A stretch of 13,112 nucleotides of DNA from Chloroflexota bacterium (GTDB taxonomy: Bacteria > Chloroflexota > Limnocylindria > Limnocylindrales > CSP1-4): assembly GCA_025355255.1 (NCBI GenBank), contig JANYAA010000260.1, positions 1 through 13,112 on the forward strand. Direction: 5' to 3'. Every line of letters begins with the position of its first letter. Position 1 is the first letter of the stretch. A program made the position numbers and the translations under genes. Below are positions 5,951 through 12,309 of this stretch, piece by piece. A model generated the notes under the pieces. It did not search any database. It worked only from the letters and a program-made list of their open reading frames with translations, and was not told the DNA's origin.

Positions 5951-6321
5951 GGGTAGCCCGGGATGACCACCTCGATGAGCGGGCTGTAGAGCATCATCGC
6001 GTCCACGTCCGTGCGGCCCCAATTGGCGGCGGCGCGCTCAAGCATCGGCCGGCGCTCGGCCGGGTCCGTCACCACTCGCGCGGTGCCGGCAAGATCCGCC
6101 GAGATGCCCTGCTTGAGGTGAACGATCACCGCCGGGTTGGCCGCCACGTTGTGCAGCCACGCGCGCGTCCGGTCCGGCGACGGCATCCCGGTGATGATCA
6201 GCCGGCCATCCACCGAGTGCAGGTAGATCTCGATGCGCCGGAGTTCGCCGCTTCGACGGCCCGTGGTGGTCAGGTCGATAACTTGGCTGTGCGCCAAGGT
6301 GGCGCGGATGGTGTCGTCCAT
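5935..6321 (-). CDS. Deazaflavin (F420)-dependent oxidoreductase, Ddn-like nitroreductase/quinone reductase family
   Basis: A 128-residue split beta-barrel flavoprotein. The family signature is clear: VIDLTTTGRRSGELRRIEI (about 14-32), then VDGRLIITGM and WLHNVAANPAVIVHL (about 55-69), and a C-terminal segment with RTDVDAMMLYSPLIEVVI. Characterised members (Mycobacterium Ddn and relatives) use reduced coenzyme F420 to reduce quinones or nitro compounds, so this organism probably makes F420; that is inference from the family. The open frame continues to 6882, but ATG 6321 is chosen because the fold starts there, GGAG lies 8 nt upstream, and a -10-like TATAGT sits at 6367-6362. It is divergent from the HipA-like kinase. 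Confidence 0.85.
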   Translation of the reverse strand: MDDTIRATLAHSQVIDLTTTGRRSGELRRIEIYLHSVDGRLIITGMPSPDRTRAWLHNVAANPAVIVHLKQGISADLAGTARVVTDPAERRPMLERAAANWGRTDVDAMMLYSPLIEVVIPGYPARPA

Positions 6322-6361
6322 GGCGGGTACTCCGGGGTTTCCGAGGGTTGTTGCACACGCA

Positions 6362-6367
6362 ACTATA
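6362..6367 (-). promoter_or_regulatory. -10 box for the deazaflavin oxidoreductase gene
   Basis: TATAGT on the minus strand ends 40 bases before the ATG at 6321. This implies a leader of about 35 nt containing GGAG at 6333-6330. Unlike its divergent neighbour, this gene appears to have a normal leader. Confidence 0.45.
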
Positions 6368-6407
6368 TCGCGGGCGCGACAACAGCGCCGCCGCGCCACC
6401 CGGGGCC

Positions 6408-6413
6408 TACACT
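6408..6413 (+). promoter_or_regulatory. -10 box of leaderless HipA-like kinase gene
   Basis: TACACT ends 7 nt before the ATG at 6421. The spacer is a run of C followed by G, with no Shine-Dalgarno. The position matches the other leaderless-type boxes in the window. Confidence 0.6.
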
Positions 6414-6420
6414 CCCCCCG

Positions 6421-7197
6421 ATGCTCCGAACCGTCATCGCCACCCGCTATGTCACGCCCCTGCGCGAGGGCGGCTCTGTGCCCGCGCTCGTGGAGGCGGA
6501 CGACGACGGGCTCTACGTGGTGAAGCTGCTGGGCGCGGGGCACGGGCGCAAGGCACTGATCGCCGAGCTGCTGGCGGGAGAGATCGGCCGCCGACTGGGC
6601 CTCCCCGTGCCGGACGCTGTGCTTGTGGAACTGGACGGCGTGCTGGCCAAGGCTGAGCCGGACCAGGAGATCCAGGAGCTGCTGGCGCGCTCGTCGGGCA
6701 CCAACTACGGGCTGGACTTTCTGCCTGGGGCGCTCTCGTTTGCCCCTGCGGTTGGCCCGCGCCCGGAGAGCGACCTTGCGGCCGACATCGTCTGGCTGGA
6801 CGCCTTCACCACCAACGTGGACCGCACGGTGCGCAACCCCAACCTGCTCGCGTGGCATCGGCGGCTGCACCTGATCGACCACGGCTCAGGCTTCTACATC
6901 CACCACACGTGGACCGAACCGGACGCGCATGCGCGCCGACCGTTCACGCAGATCCGCGACCATGTGCTGCTGCCGTTCGCGGGCTCCATCACGGCTGCCG
7001 ACGCGCGGCTCGCGCCGCGACTGGACGACGCCTTCCTGCAGGCCGCGGTGGCTGCCATCCCAGATGGCTGGCTCCAGCCCGAGACCGGCCTGCCCGACGC
7101 CGAGGCGCACCGGCAGGCGTATCTCGCGTATATGCAGACGCGGCTGGCCGCGCGAGCGGCGTTTGTCGAGGAGGCGGAGCGTGCCCGTGTCGCCTGA
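6421..7197 (+). CDS. HipA-family kinase (HipA_2 type)
   Basis: A 258-residue protein of the small HipA-like kinase family, distantly related to the HipA Ser/Thr kinase but without a HipB partner. Visible landmarks: RYVTPLREGGSVPALVEADD near the N-terminus, LYVVKLLGAG with ATP-lysine candidate Lys35, AEPDQEIQELL, then VWLDAFTTNVDRTVRNPN (about 124-141) with catalytic-loop Asp134 and Asn139/141, and HLIDHGSGFY with metal-binding Asp153. All key kinase residues appear present. The upstream in-frame ATG at 6118 lies in the antisense of the neighbouring gene; 6421 is chosen because of the TACACT box and the family start. It overlaps the DUF3037 gene by 17 bases; these two families are commonly neighbours. 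The substrate is unknown. Confidence 0.88.
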   Translation: MLRTVIATRYVTPLREGGSVPALVEADDDGLYVVKLLGAGHGRKALIAELLAGEIGRRLGLPVPDAVLVELDGVLAKAEPDQEIQELLARSSGTNYGLDFLPGALSFAPAVGPRPESDLAADIVWLDAFTTNVDRTVRNPNLLAWHRRLHLIDHGSGFYIHHTWTEPDAHARRPFTQIRDHVLLPFAGSITAADARLAPRLDDAFLQAAVAAIPDGWLQPETGLPDAEAHRQAYLAYMQTRLAARAAFVEEAERARVA

Positions 7198-7591
7198 GAC
7201 CGCCGGCGCCAAGCTGCAGCCGTTTGAGTACGCCATCATCCGCGTCGTCCCGCGCGTGGAGCGGGGTGAGGCGTTCAACGCCGGGATTGTGCTGCTCTCG
7301 CGCGCCTGGCGCTACCTCGGCGCCCGCACCCACCTTGACGAGGCGGTGCTGGTGGCCATGTCGCCGGACTGCGATATCGAGGCCATCCGCGACCACCTTG
7401 GCGCGATTGAGCTGATTGCTGATGGCGATGCCGGTGCCGGGCCGATTGCGCTCATGACGCCGCCCGAGCGGTTCCACTGGCTGGTCTCGCCATCGTCGAC
7501 GATCATCGCCGCAGGGCCGGTCCATACGGGCCTCACCGCGGACCCGGGGGCCACCCTGGAGCACCTCGTCCGAACGCTGGTCCTGCGCTAG
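7181..7591 (+). CDS. DUF3037 domain-containing protein
   Basis: A 136-residue protein carrying the DUF3037 pattern: FEYAIIRVVPRVERGEAFNAGIVLLSR (about 15-40), then YLGARTHLDEAVLVAMSPDCDIEAIRDHL. Such proteins are usually encoded next to HipA-like kinases and may be their partner or substrate; the biochemical role is not known. The start is GTG 7181, supported by AGGAGG at 7169-7174 (6-nt spacing) inside the end of the kinase gene; GTG 7187 is a weaker alternative. The stop codon shares the palindrome CTAG (7588-7591) with the stop of the convergent SemiSWEET-like gene. Confidence 0.87.
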   Translation: MPVSPETAGAKLQPFEYAIIRVVPRVERGEAFNAGIVLLSRAWRYLGARTHLDEAVLVAMSPDCDIEAIRDHLGAIELIADGDAGAGPIALMTPPERFHWLVSPSSTIIAAGPVHTGLTADPGATLEHLVRTLVLR

Positions 7592-7929
7592 CGGCGGTCC
7601 TCGGCGGCCACAACGGCTGCTTCGGCTAGGGCTGCATCGGCCACCGCCGCCTTCTTCGCGCCACCTCGGCGGTAGAACAGAGCAATCGCGATTGTGATGG
7701 TCATGATCGCGATCGAGCAGCTGTTGGTGACGATCAGGACGTAGTTGGTGATCGACACCCCGTAGGCGATGAACGCGATGAAGCCCACATTCAGCATGGC
7801 GAGGTAGAGCAGCGAGACGTCGTTGGACGAGCGGGTCCGACGCATGCGCCGGATCTGGAGGATTGGCGCGGACGCCATCACCAGCCCCGCGATGGTGGCG
7901 ACGATGCCCAGGATGTCAGCAGTGCTCAT
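7588..7929 (-). CDS. SemiSWEET/PQ-loop family membrane protein
   Basis: A 113-residue protein with three predicted TM helices (about 5-22, 39-57, 62-87), the size and topology of a SemiSWEET, which dimerises to form a sugar or small-solute transporter. The first helix ends in APILQIRRMRRTRSSNDVS, which matches the PQ-loop layout of a proline, then a basic stretch, then S..DVS. The Ala-rich C-terminal tail after RRGGAKK (about 90-113) is longer than in minimal members. Its ATG overlaps the stop of the HhH-GPD gene by 4 bases (ATGA), so it is translationally coupled. The solute is not predictable. Confidence 0.8.
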   Translation of the reverse strand: MSTADILGIVATIAGLVMASAPILQIRRMRRTRSSNDVSLLYLAMLNVGFIAFIAYGVSITNYVLIVTNSCSIAIMTITIAIALFYRRGGAKKAAVADAALAEAAVVAAEDRR

Positions 7930-8504
7930 GGTGTGGTCCCGGCTTCCCGTGCGACGGCCTTTGCAGCCCGCTTGTAGCCAAGATACCGGGCCATGGTCTC
8001 TGGCGAGTCCACGTAGGCCAGCGACGGCTCGGCGGGCATGGCGAGCTCCCAGCCGTTTGGCCGGATGCCGAATGCGTTGGCGAGGACGCCCGTGATGTCG
8101 GCCGCCTTCTCCGTGCCGATGCCTGGGATAGCCATGAGCCTCCTGCGCAGATCAGAGGCATCCACCGCGGCGGTCCAGATCAGCGAGGCGTCCTCGCCAT
8201 ATTGCTCGGCGACGATGGCGCAGGCACCCCGGACCCGCACAGCCATCGTGCCCGGGAAGCGGTGGAGCGCCGACGGACGGCGGAAGATCGCGTCCATGTC
8301 TGCGGGGTCCATCGCAGCCAGCGCTCCCGGCTCCAGCGTGCCCGCGCGCCGGCGGAGTTCGAGAGGCCCGCCGAACGCCTTGATGGTGGTGATCTGCTGG
8401 TCAAGGATGAAGCCGATCAGCAGCGCCAGCGGGTCACTGGCGAGGAGAGCATCGGCTTCGGCGTTCCCTGTGTACGGGAGGCTTACGGGCAATGTGGGCG
8501 ACAT
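7926..8504 (-). CDS. HhH-GPD-type base excision repair family protein
   Basis: A 192-residue protein of the uncharacterised HhH-GPD family known mainly from Actinobacteria. The N-terminal helical part has PLALLIGFILDQQITTIKAFGGP (about 25-47). The helix-hairpin-helix is RLMAIPGIGTEKAADITGVL (about 122-141), which binds DNA backbone in the superfamily. I cannot see the aspartate of catalytic glycosylases at its usual place after the HhH, nor cysteines for an Fe-S cluster, so glycosylase activity is uncertain. Two ATGs are in frame, 8513 and 8504. 8504 is chosen because a TACCAT box (8517-8512) ends 7 nt before it and would overlap the 8513 start. The SemiSWEET-like gene follows with a 4-base overlap. 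Confidence 0.85.
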   Translation of the reverse strand: MSPTLPVSLPYTGNAEADALLASDPLALLIGFILDQQITTIKAFGGPLELRRRAGTLEPGALAAMDPADMDAIFRRPSALHRFPGTMAVRVRGACAIVAEQYGEDASLIWTAAVDASDLRRRLMAIPGIGTEKAADITGVLANAFGIRPNGWELAMPAEPSLAYVDSPETMARYLGYKRAAKAVAREAGTTP

Positions 8505-8511
8505 GGTCGTC

Positions 8512-8517
8512 ATGGTA
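8512..8517 (-). promoter_or_regulatory. -10 box deciding the start of the HhH-GPD gene
   Basis: TACCAT on the minus strand ends 7 nt before the ATG at 8504-8502, the same geometry as the other leaderless-type genes. It overlaps the alternative ATG at 8513, which would then lie upstream of the transcription start. Confidence 0.55.
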
Positions 8518-8552
8518 CGGGCTGTCGCCCGCGGGCCTGATCCGTGCCTCGT

Positions 8553-8711
8553 GACTGCCAGTCGCGGAAACGACGTGGCGCTGCGTTGTCACGGGACTGC
8601 CGGTCCCCAAACGCCTGCCCCGGTGCGGCCCGCGAGGATGCCGCGGGGACCGCTCCGGGACTGGCAGTCCCGGAGCGCCGTCCGGGCCCGGGGATTCCGC
8701 GACTGCCGGTC
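8553..8711. repeat. Palindromic repeat cluster C
   Basis: Four units of an odd palindrome built on GACTGCCAGTC lie between the divergent HhH-GPD and VOC genes: 8553-8563 (perfect), 8593-8607 (one wobble mismatch), 8657-8671 (perfect, extending to 8651-8677) and 8701-8711 (one mismatch). Starts of the GAC cores are 42, 64 and 42 bases apart, and the left half read forward aligns without gaps to the right half read in reverse (shared GTCGCGGAA after the outer units). The whole cluster is therefore one imperfect inverted duplication. Further open frames here translate the repeats (recurring DCQSR, LPVPE) and are unlikely to be genes. Confidence 0.8.
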
Positions 8712-8753
8712 TCGGGCCCACCTCGCCGCCCGCCCGGCGGGCCCACGGCGGCG

Positions 8754-8759
8754 TACCCT
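8754..8759 (+). promoter_or_regulatory. -10 box of leaderless VOC gene
   Basis: TACCCT ends 6 nt before the ATG at 8766, with no Shine-Dalgarno. A 7-bp perfect inverted repeat (8728-8742, GCCCGCC/GGCGGGC around one C) lies just upstream where a -35 element would be expected. Confidence 0.6.
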
Positions 8760-8765
8760 GCGCGC

Positions 8766-9500
8766 ATGCTCACCGGGATTGACCACCTCGTCATCGCCGT
8801 CCACGACCCAGACGCCGCAGCCGACGCGCTGGAGCGCGAGATGGGCCTCGCCTTCACGGGCGGCGGCTGCCACGAGCACGCCGGCACGTTCAACAGGCTT
8901 GCGTTCCTCGGCGACAGCTATGTGGAGCTGATCGGCGTGTTTGACCGGGCGCTCGTGCTGTCCAACACAGCGTTTGCCGTGGGCCGCGCATCGCTGGCCT
9001 ACCTCGAGGAGCGCGGCGAGGGTCTGGCCACATGGGCCGTGGCCTCGGACAACGTGGCCGCAGACGCGGCGAGGCTCAGGGCCGGGGGCTCCCCAACTGG
9101 CGCGCCAATTGGGGGCTCGCGCACCCGTCCGGACGGCATCGCGGTCCGCTGGCGGACCGCCTTCCCGCCGCTTGGGCCGAGCCTTCCACCGTTCCTCATC
9201 GAGCACTTGCCCGATCCCGCGGAGTGGGGACCTGCTGCCCGTCTCGAGCGAGCCGAGTTCCTTCACCCGGTTGGCGGTGCCGTGCGGCTGTCATCGATCC
9301 ACATCCCCGGCGCGGATCCCGCGACATGGTCCGAGACCCTCGGTCTGGAATTCACGCCCCAGGGCATAACCAGGATCGGCAGCCAGTCGGTGAGGCTCAT
9401 TGGTGCTGGCGGGGTGCCCGAGGTGCTGATGACTGTGGATGCCGGTGCAGCCCCGCCGCTCGACCTCGTCAGCTTCGGCATCCGCTGGCGTCGCCAGTAG
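8766..9500 (+). CDS. VOC family (glyoxalase-like) protein
   Basis: A 244-residue member of the vicinal oxygen chelate superfamily, glyoxalase-like type. The first module begins GIDHLVIAVHDPDAAADAL with metal-ligand candidate His7 and ends at YVELIGVFD with Glu54. A second, more degenerate module begins near LSSIHIPGADPATWSETLGLEF (about 178-199). The linker between them is Gly/Pro/Arg-rich and is encoded by a near-perfect DNA palindrome (9091-9114). The reaction and substrate cannot be told. ATG 8766 is chosen over the open frame to 8544, which runs through repeat cluster C, because the fold starts there and TACCCT stands 6 nt upstream. The dienelactone hydrolase gene follows 42 bases later with its own -10 box. 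Confidence 0.85.
   Translation: MLTGIDHLVIAVHDPDAAADALEREMGLAFTGGGCHEHAGTFNRLAFLGDSYVELIGVFDRALVLSNTAFAVGRASLAYLEERGEGLATWAVASDNVAADAARLRAGGSPTGAPIGGSRTRPDGIAVRWRTAFPPLGPSLPPFLIEHLPDPAEWGPAARLERAEFLHPVGGAVRLSSIHIPGADPATWSETLGLEFTPQGITRIGSQSVRLIGAGGVPEVLMTVDAGAAPPLDLVSFGIRWRRQ
9091..9114. repeat. 24-bp near-perfect palindrome inside the VOC gene
   Basis: CCCCAA, one mismatched base, TGGCGCGCCA, one mismatched base, TTGGGG. It lies in the linker between the two VOC modules and is flanked by a direct repeat GGGGGCTC at 9084-9091 and 9111-9118. Its coding product is a Gly/Pro/Ala linker. Confidence 0.6.
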
Positions 9501-9529
9501 CCGGTCGTCGCGCGGCACGACGCGAGGGG

Positions 9530-9535
9530 TACCCT
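9530..9535 (+). promoter_or_regulatory. -10 box of leaderless dienelactone hydrolase gene
   Basis: TACCCT ends 7 nt before the ATG at 9543. A short CAGG in the spacer is too close to the start to be a usual Shine-Dalgarno. Having its own promoter, the gene need not depend on the VOC gene upstream. Confidence 0.55.
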
Positions 9536-9542
9536 GCAGGCG

Positions 9543-10292
9543 ATGGCTGACGGACACGACTTCACGCTTGACGCAGGCACAGGCCGCACGCTCACCGCGT
9601 TCATCGCGCGCCCCGACGGCGCCAACCCGCTGACCAGGCTGCCCGCGGTCCTGGTGGTCCACGAGGCCATGGGCCTCAACGACGACATCCGCCGCATCGC
9701 GCGCCATTTTGCGGACAACGGGTATGTCGCCCTCGCGCCCGACCTTATCGGCGCCGGCTGGCCGGTCTTGTGCATCGCGCGGTTCTTCCAGGGCGTAGGC
9801 AAGGTTGGCACTGGCCGACCATATGTGGAAATGGCCGCGTTCCACGACTGGCTGGCGACGCAGCCCAGCGTTGATCCGGGTCGCGTGGGGATGGCCGGGT
9901 TCTGCGCGGGCGGCGGCTTTGCAATGCTCTATGCGGCCCGCGGCGGGCGGCAGCTGCGCGCCATCGCCCCGTTCTATGGCGCCCTGCCAGCCGACGAGTC
10001 CATCATCCCCGAGCTCTGCCCGGTCGTGGCCTCCTATGGCGCGCGTGACGGGATCTTCGGCAAGAACGGGCCAAAGCTGGACGCCGGGCTGGCCGCAGCC
10101 GGGATCCCGCACGACGTCAAGACCTATCCGGACGCCGGGCACTCCTTCATGAGCAAGCACGACGGGCTGATGGGAACCCTCGGGCCGCTGCCGCCGATGC
10201 GCTCGAACTTTGACGCGCTGGCGTCAGAGGATGCGTGGAGCCGCGTGCTTGCGTTCTTTGGCGAACACCTGGCGCCGCCAACCAGGACCTAG
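9543..10292 (+). CDS. Dienelactone hydrolase family protein
   Basis: A 249-residue alpha/beta hydrolase. VVHEAMGLNDDIRRIARHFADNGYVALAPDL (about 38-68) is the family's N-terminal signature including the conserved Glu41. The nucleophile elbow is GFCAGGG with Cys121 instead of serine, as in true dienelactone hydrolases. Asp169 (SYGARDG) and His200 (DAGHSF) complete the triad. Family members hydrolyse lactones or esters, classically dienelactone in chloroaromatic degradation, but most genomic members have unknown substrates and no catechol pathway gene is nearby. Length is normal. It is convergent with the ferric-reductase-like gene, with 9 bases between the stops. Confidence 0.9.
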   Translation: MADGHDFTLDAGTGRTLTAFIARPDGANPLTRLPAVLVVHEAMGLNDDIRRIARHFADNGYVALAPDLIGAGWPVLCIARFFQGVGKVGTGRPYVEMAAFHDWLATQPSVDPGRVGMAGFCAGGGFAMLYAARGGRQLRAIAPFYGALPADESIIPELCPVVASYGARDGIFGKNGPKLDAGLAAAGIPHDVKTYPDAGHSFMSKHDGLMGTLGPLPPMRSNFDALASEDAWSRVLAFFGEHLAPPTRT

Positions 10293-10306
10293 GCCCCGGG
10301 GTTAGG
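10288..10306. terminator. Compact hairpin spanning both stops of convergent genes
   Basis: CCTAGGCC pairs with GGTTAGG around CCGG, using G-T wobble pairs. The stem includes the TAG of the hydrolase and the TAA of the ferric-reductase-like gene. It is short and lacks a T-tract, so a bidirectional terminator role is only a possibility. Confidence 0.25.
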
Positions 10307-11057
10307 CAAGGTCGCGCAGCCCCGGGCGCGAGGTGAGCGGCGTGGCGCGCGTGGTCCGCGAGACAGCGCCGGGTTCTGCCGTCGTGCTCCGCTCCAGCAG
10401 GGACATCCCGATGCGATAGACGAGCAGGAACACCACGACGGTAAGCGAGCCCAGATACAGCCCCTGCGCCCAGATGCTCCCGCTGTCGGAGCCCGACGCG
10501 ATGCCGTGGAACGTGGAGCCGGCATACGCCAGAAACGTCACGTAATGGAGCGTCCGCCAGGCGCGCTGGCCGATGCGGCGACGGGCATAGAAGCTGATCG
10601 TGACCAGCGCCATGAGGTACAGCGAGACCTGGCCGATGCCCACGGCAAACGGCGCATGGGGCGACTGCCCGGGCACCAGGATCTGGGCAAACGTGAAGGG
10701 CACAGACGCGTCCAGTCCCAGCAGCATCCCGTGAATGCCGGCCATCCCCAGACCGATGGCCGCGAGGTCCTGGTGCAGCGTGAAGCTGACCGGCCGATGC
10801 GCCATGGCGTCGAGGATCTTGGTGGAGAGCAGCAGCCCGTAGATCACCGACAGGGCCACGGTGATGTACGACATGAAGCCGAAGAGCCGCTCGAACAGCC
10901 ACGCGAGGCTGCTGGGGTTGGCGGCCACCGCCGCTTGCAGACCGCTCGCGGCAGCAGGGATGGTCCCGCCGGCGATGATGCCGATGGCCACCGCCGGGAG
11001 CCCCCAGCGGACGAGCTCAGTGCGGGGATGAAACCCGCGGTACTTCACACCAGCCAT
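10302..11057 (-). CDS. Ferric reductase-like transmembrane protein
   Basis: A 251-residue integral membrane protein with about six TM helices (around 17-37, 58-78, 95-113, 138-156, 167-185, 197-218) and a cytosolic basic tail. Two histidine pairs, His95/His109 and His171/His184, have the spacing of the bis-heme b ligands in the ferric reductase/NADPH oxidase/YedZ transmembrane domain. No FAD- or NAD-binding domain follows, so it needs partner proteins to receive electrons. ATG 11057 overlaps the end of apbE by 13 bases and has GGAG 8 nt upstream. Its neighbour ApbE attaches FMN to proteins, which fits a membrane electron-transfer chain of heme plus covalent flavin. The final electron acceptor is unknown. 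Confidence 0.87.
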   Translation of the reverse strand: MAGVKYRGFHPRTELVRWGLPAVAIGIIAGGTIPAAASGLQAAVAANPSSLAWLFERLFGFMSYITVALSVIYGLLLSTKILDAMAHRPVSFTLHQDLAAIGLGMAGIHGMLLGLDASVPFTFAQILVPGQSPHAPFAVGIGQVSLYLMALVTISFYARRRIGQRAWRTLHYVTFLAYAGSTFHGIASGSDSGSIWAQGLYLGSLTVVVFLLVYRIGMSLLERSTTAEPGAVSRTTRATPLTSRPGLRDLA

Positions 11058-11974
11058 CGCAGCATCTCCGGGGTAGCGCGGAGCTCGCCGCGCGTGGTGA
11101 GGACGACGACCCCAATGACGCCGGGTCGATCCGTGAGGCCGAAGGCGCCAGACGTGCCGGCGATGACCGCGGTCTTGGCCAGCACCTCGGCCTCGCGTGC
11201 GGAGCCGGCGACAACCGTGGCCTGGACGATGTCCGTATCAGCGGACTGCGACGTCCGCGGGTCGATCAGGTGATGGGTCGCCACGCCGGCGGGCGCCCAG
11301 TGGTGCACGCTGGTCCCGGATGTGGCGATGCCCCGCATGCGCGGGCCTGCGGCGCGTGGGCCGGCGTCAAGGCGAATAGAGGCGAGCAGCTGCCCGGGCG
11401 TGCGCGGGTCCGCGATGCCGATGACCCACTCGTCAAGGCCGGCGATGCGCACGGCCACGTCGCCGTCGCCATCCACGAGGGCGGACCGGCCAGGCATCAG
11501 CGCGAGCGCGCGGTCCGCGAGCCAGCCTTTTGCAACGCCGTCGAGGTCAAACCGGACGCCCGGCTGACGGGCAACCGACGCGCCGCGCGCCGTGCGCCGC
11601 AGGGACCAGCGGCGGCTGGCGTTCGGGGGCGGAGCAATGAGGGTGCCGGTTTCGGCGGCCAGGCGCGCGTCGAGCATGGCCACATTCACGAGGCCATCGG
11701 AGATGGACTCGGCTATCCGCGCCCAGTCCAGGACGGCGGTCAGCGTCGGGCCGATCGCTACCTCCGCAGCGGCCGAAGCGTTCAGCCGCATCAGCTCCGA
11801 CGCGTCGTCATAGCGCGTGAGCCGCGATGCCCAGACCTCCAGGCGATCCAGGACACCATCGAGTTGGGACGCCGTCGCCGGCACACCCGCGTCGTCGAGC
11901 GCGTGGATCGTCACCTCGCCGCCCATCATCGGGCGGGAGGCGGCCAGCGACACCGCGTCCACGAGCAGCGTCAC
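11045..11974 (-). CDS. apbE: FAD:protein FMN transferase (ApbE family)
   Basis: A 309-residue enzyme that cleaves FAD and links FMN to a Thr/Ser of target flavoproteins, using Mg2+. Landmarks in order: LTRYDDASELMRLN (52-65), SDGLVNVAML (92-101), FDLDGVAKGWLADRA (142-156, the GGIAKG-type box), VDGDGDV (167-173, the NxGGD-type box), TSGTS (218-222) and HHLIDPRTS (234-242). It is slightly shorter than average and its N-terminus shows no lipoprotein signal; MTLLVDAVSLAAS may be cytosolic. Its ATG overlaps the stop of the 112-residue gene by 4 bases. The membrane heme protein is encoded directly downstream, but no protein here with a recognisable FMN-binding domain would be its substrate. Confidence 0.9.
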   Translation of the reverse strand: MTLLVDAVSLAASRPMMGGEVTIHALDDAGVPATASQLDGVLDRLEVWASRLTRYDDASELMRLNASAAAEVAIGPTLTAVLDWARIAESISDGLVNVAMLDARLAAETGTLIAPPPNASRRWSLRRTARGASVARQPGVRFDLDGVAKGWLADRALALMPGRSALVDGDGDVAVRIAGLDEWVIGIADPRTPGQLLASIRLDAGPRAAGPRMRGIATSGTSVHHWAPAGVATHHLIDPRTSQSADTDIVQATVVAGSAREAEVLAKTAVIAGTSGAFGLTDRPGVIGVVVLTTRGELRATPEMLRWLV

Positions 11975-12309
11975 GGCTTGCCGGACTGCCGGGTGACCGT
12001 GACAACCCGCACGCGCGGCGTGGGCTGGGGGGCAATCTGCACCGAAGTGTTGGGCGGCGCCGTCTGGCCCGCGGCCAATTGCACGACGCGCGGCACGTGG
12101 ATGACGGACGGCTGCGGCGCTACAGCCGCGTCCTGCTGGGTCGTTGAGACGCTGGCGGCGGGCGCAGGCGAAATCGAGGGCAGCATGGCGGTGACCAGGG
12201 CCGAGGCCGACGCAAGCCCGGCAAGGCCGAGCAGCACGCGCAGCGGGTTGGCGTCAGCCTTCGCTCGCACGATGCGTGCGGGCGGCGGGAGCAGACGGGG
12301 GTCAGACAT
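11971..12309 (-). CDS. Single-TM protein of unknown function in the ferric reductase/ApbE operon
   Basis: A 112-residue protein I do not recognise. A basic cytosolic N-terminus (residues 1-23, PPPARIVRAKADANPLR) precedes one TM helix (about 24-43, VLLGLAGLASASALVTAMLP). The remainder (44-112) is Ala/Pro/Gln/Val/Thr-rich, without cysteine or histidine clusters apart from one VIHVPRVVQ segment, and ends in the basic VRVVTVTRQSGKP. A membrane anchor or assembly factor for the heme/flavin chain is plausible from context only. The ATG overlaps the stop of the upstream gene by one base (TGATG) and its own stop overlaps the apbE start by 4 bases, so the genes are translationally coupled. Confidence 0.72.
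   Translation of the reverse strand: MSDPRLLPPPARIVRAKADANPLRVLLGLAGLASASALVTAMLPSISPAPAASVSTTQQDAAVAPQPSVIHVPRVVQLAAGQTAPPNTSVQIAPQPTPRVRVVTVTRQSGKP

Noticed and set aside
6322..6882. Upstream extension of the deazaflavin oxidoreductase to 6882
   Set aside because: It would lie wholly antisense to the HipA-like kinase gene; ATG 6321 has a Shine-Dalgarno and begins the conserved fold.
8553..8711. CRISPR array
   Set aside because: Only four short palindromic units with unequal spacing (42/64/42) and mirrored orientation; repeats are too short and degenerate and no cas gene is present. The same applies to clusters A and B.
8544..8765. Upstream extension of the VOC gene through cluster C
   Set aside because: The added residues are Arg/Pro/Cys repeat translations, and the TACCCT box 6 nt before ATG 8766 places transcription start at or near that ATG.
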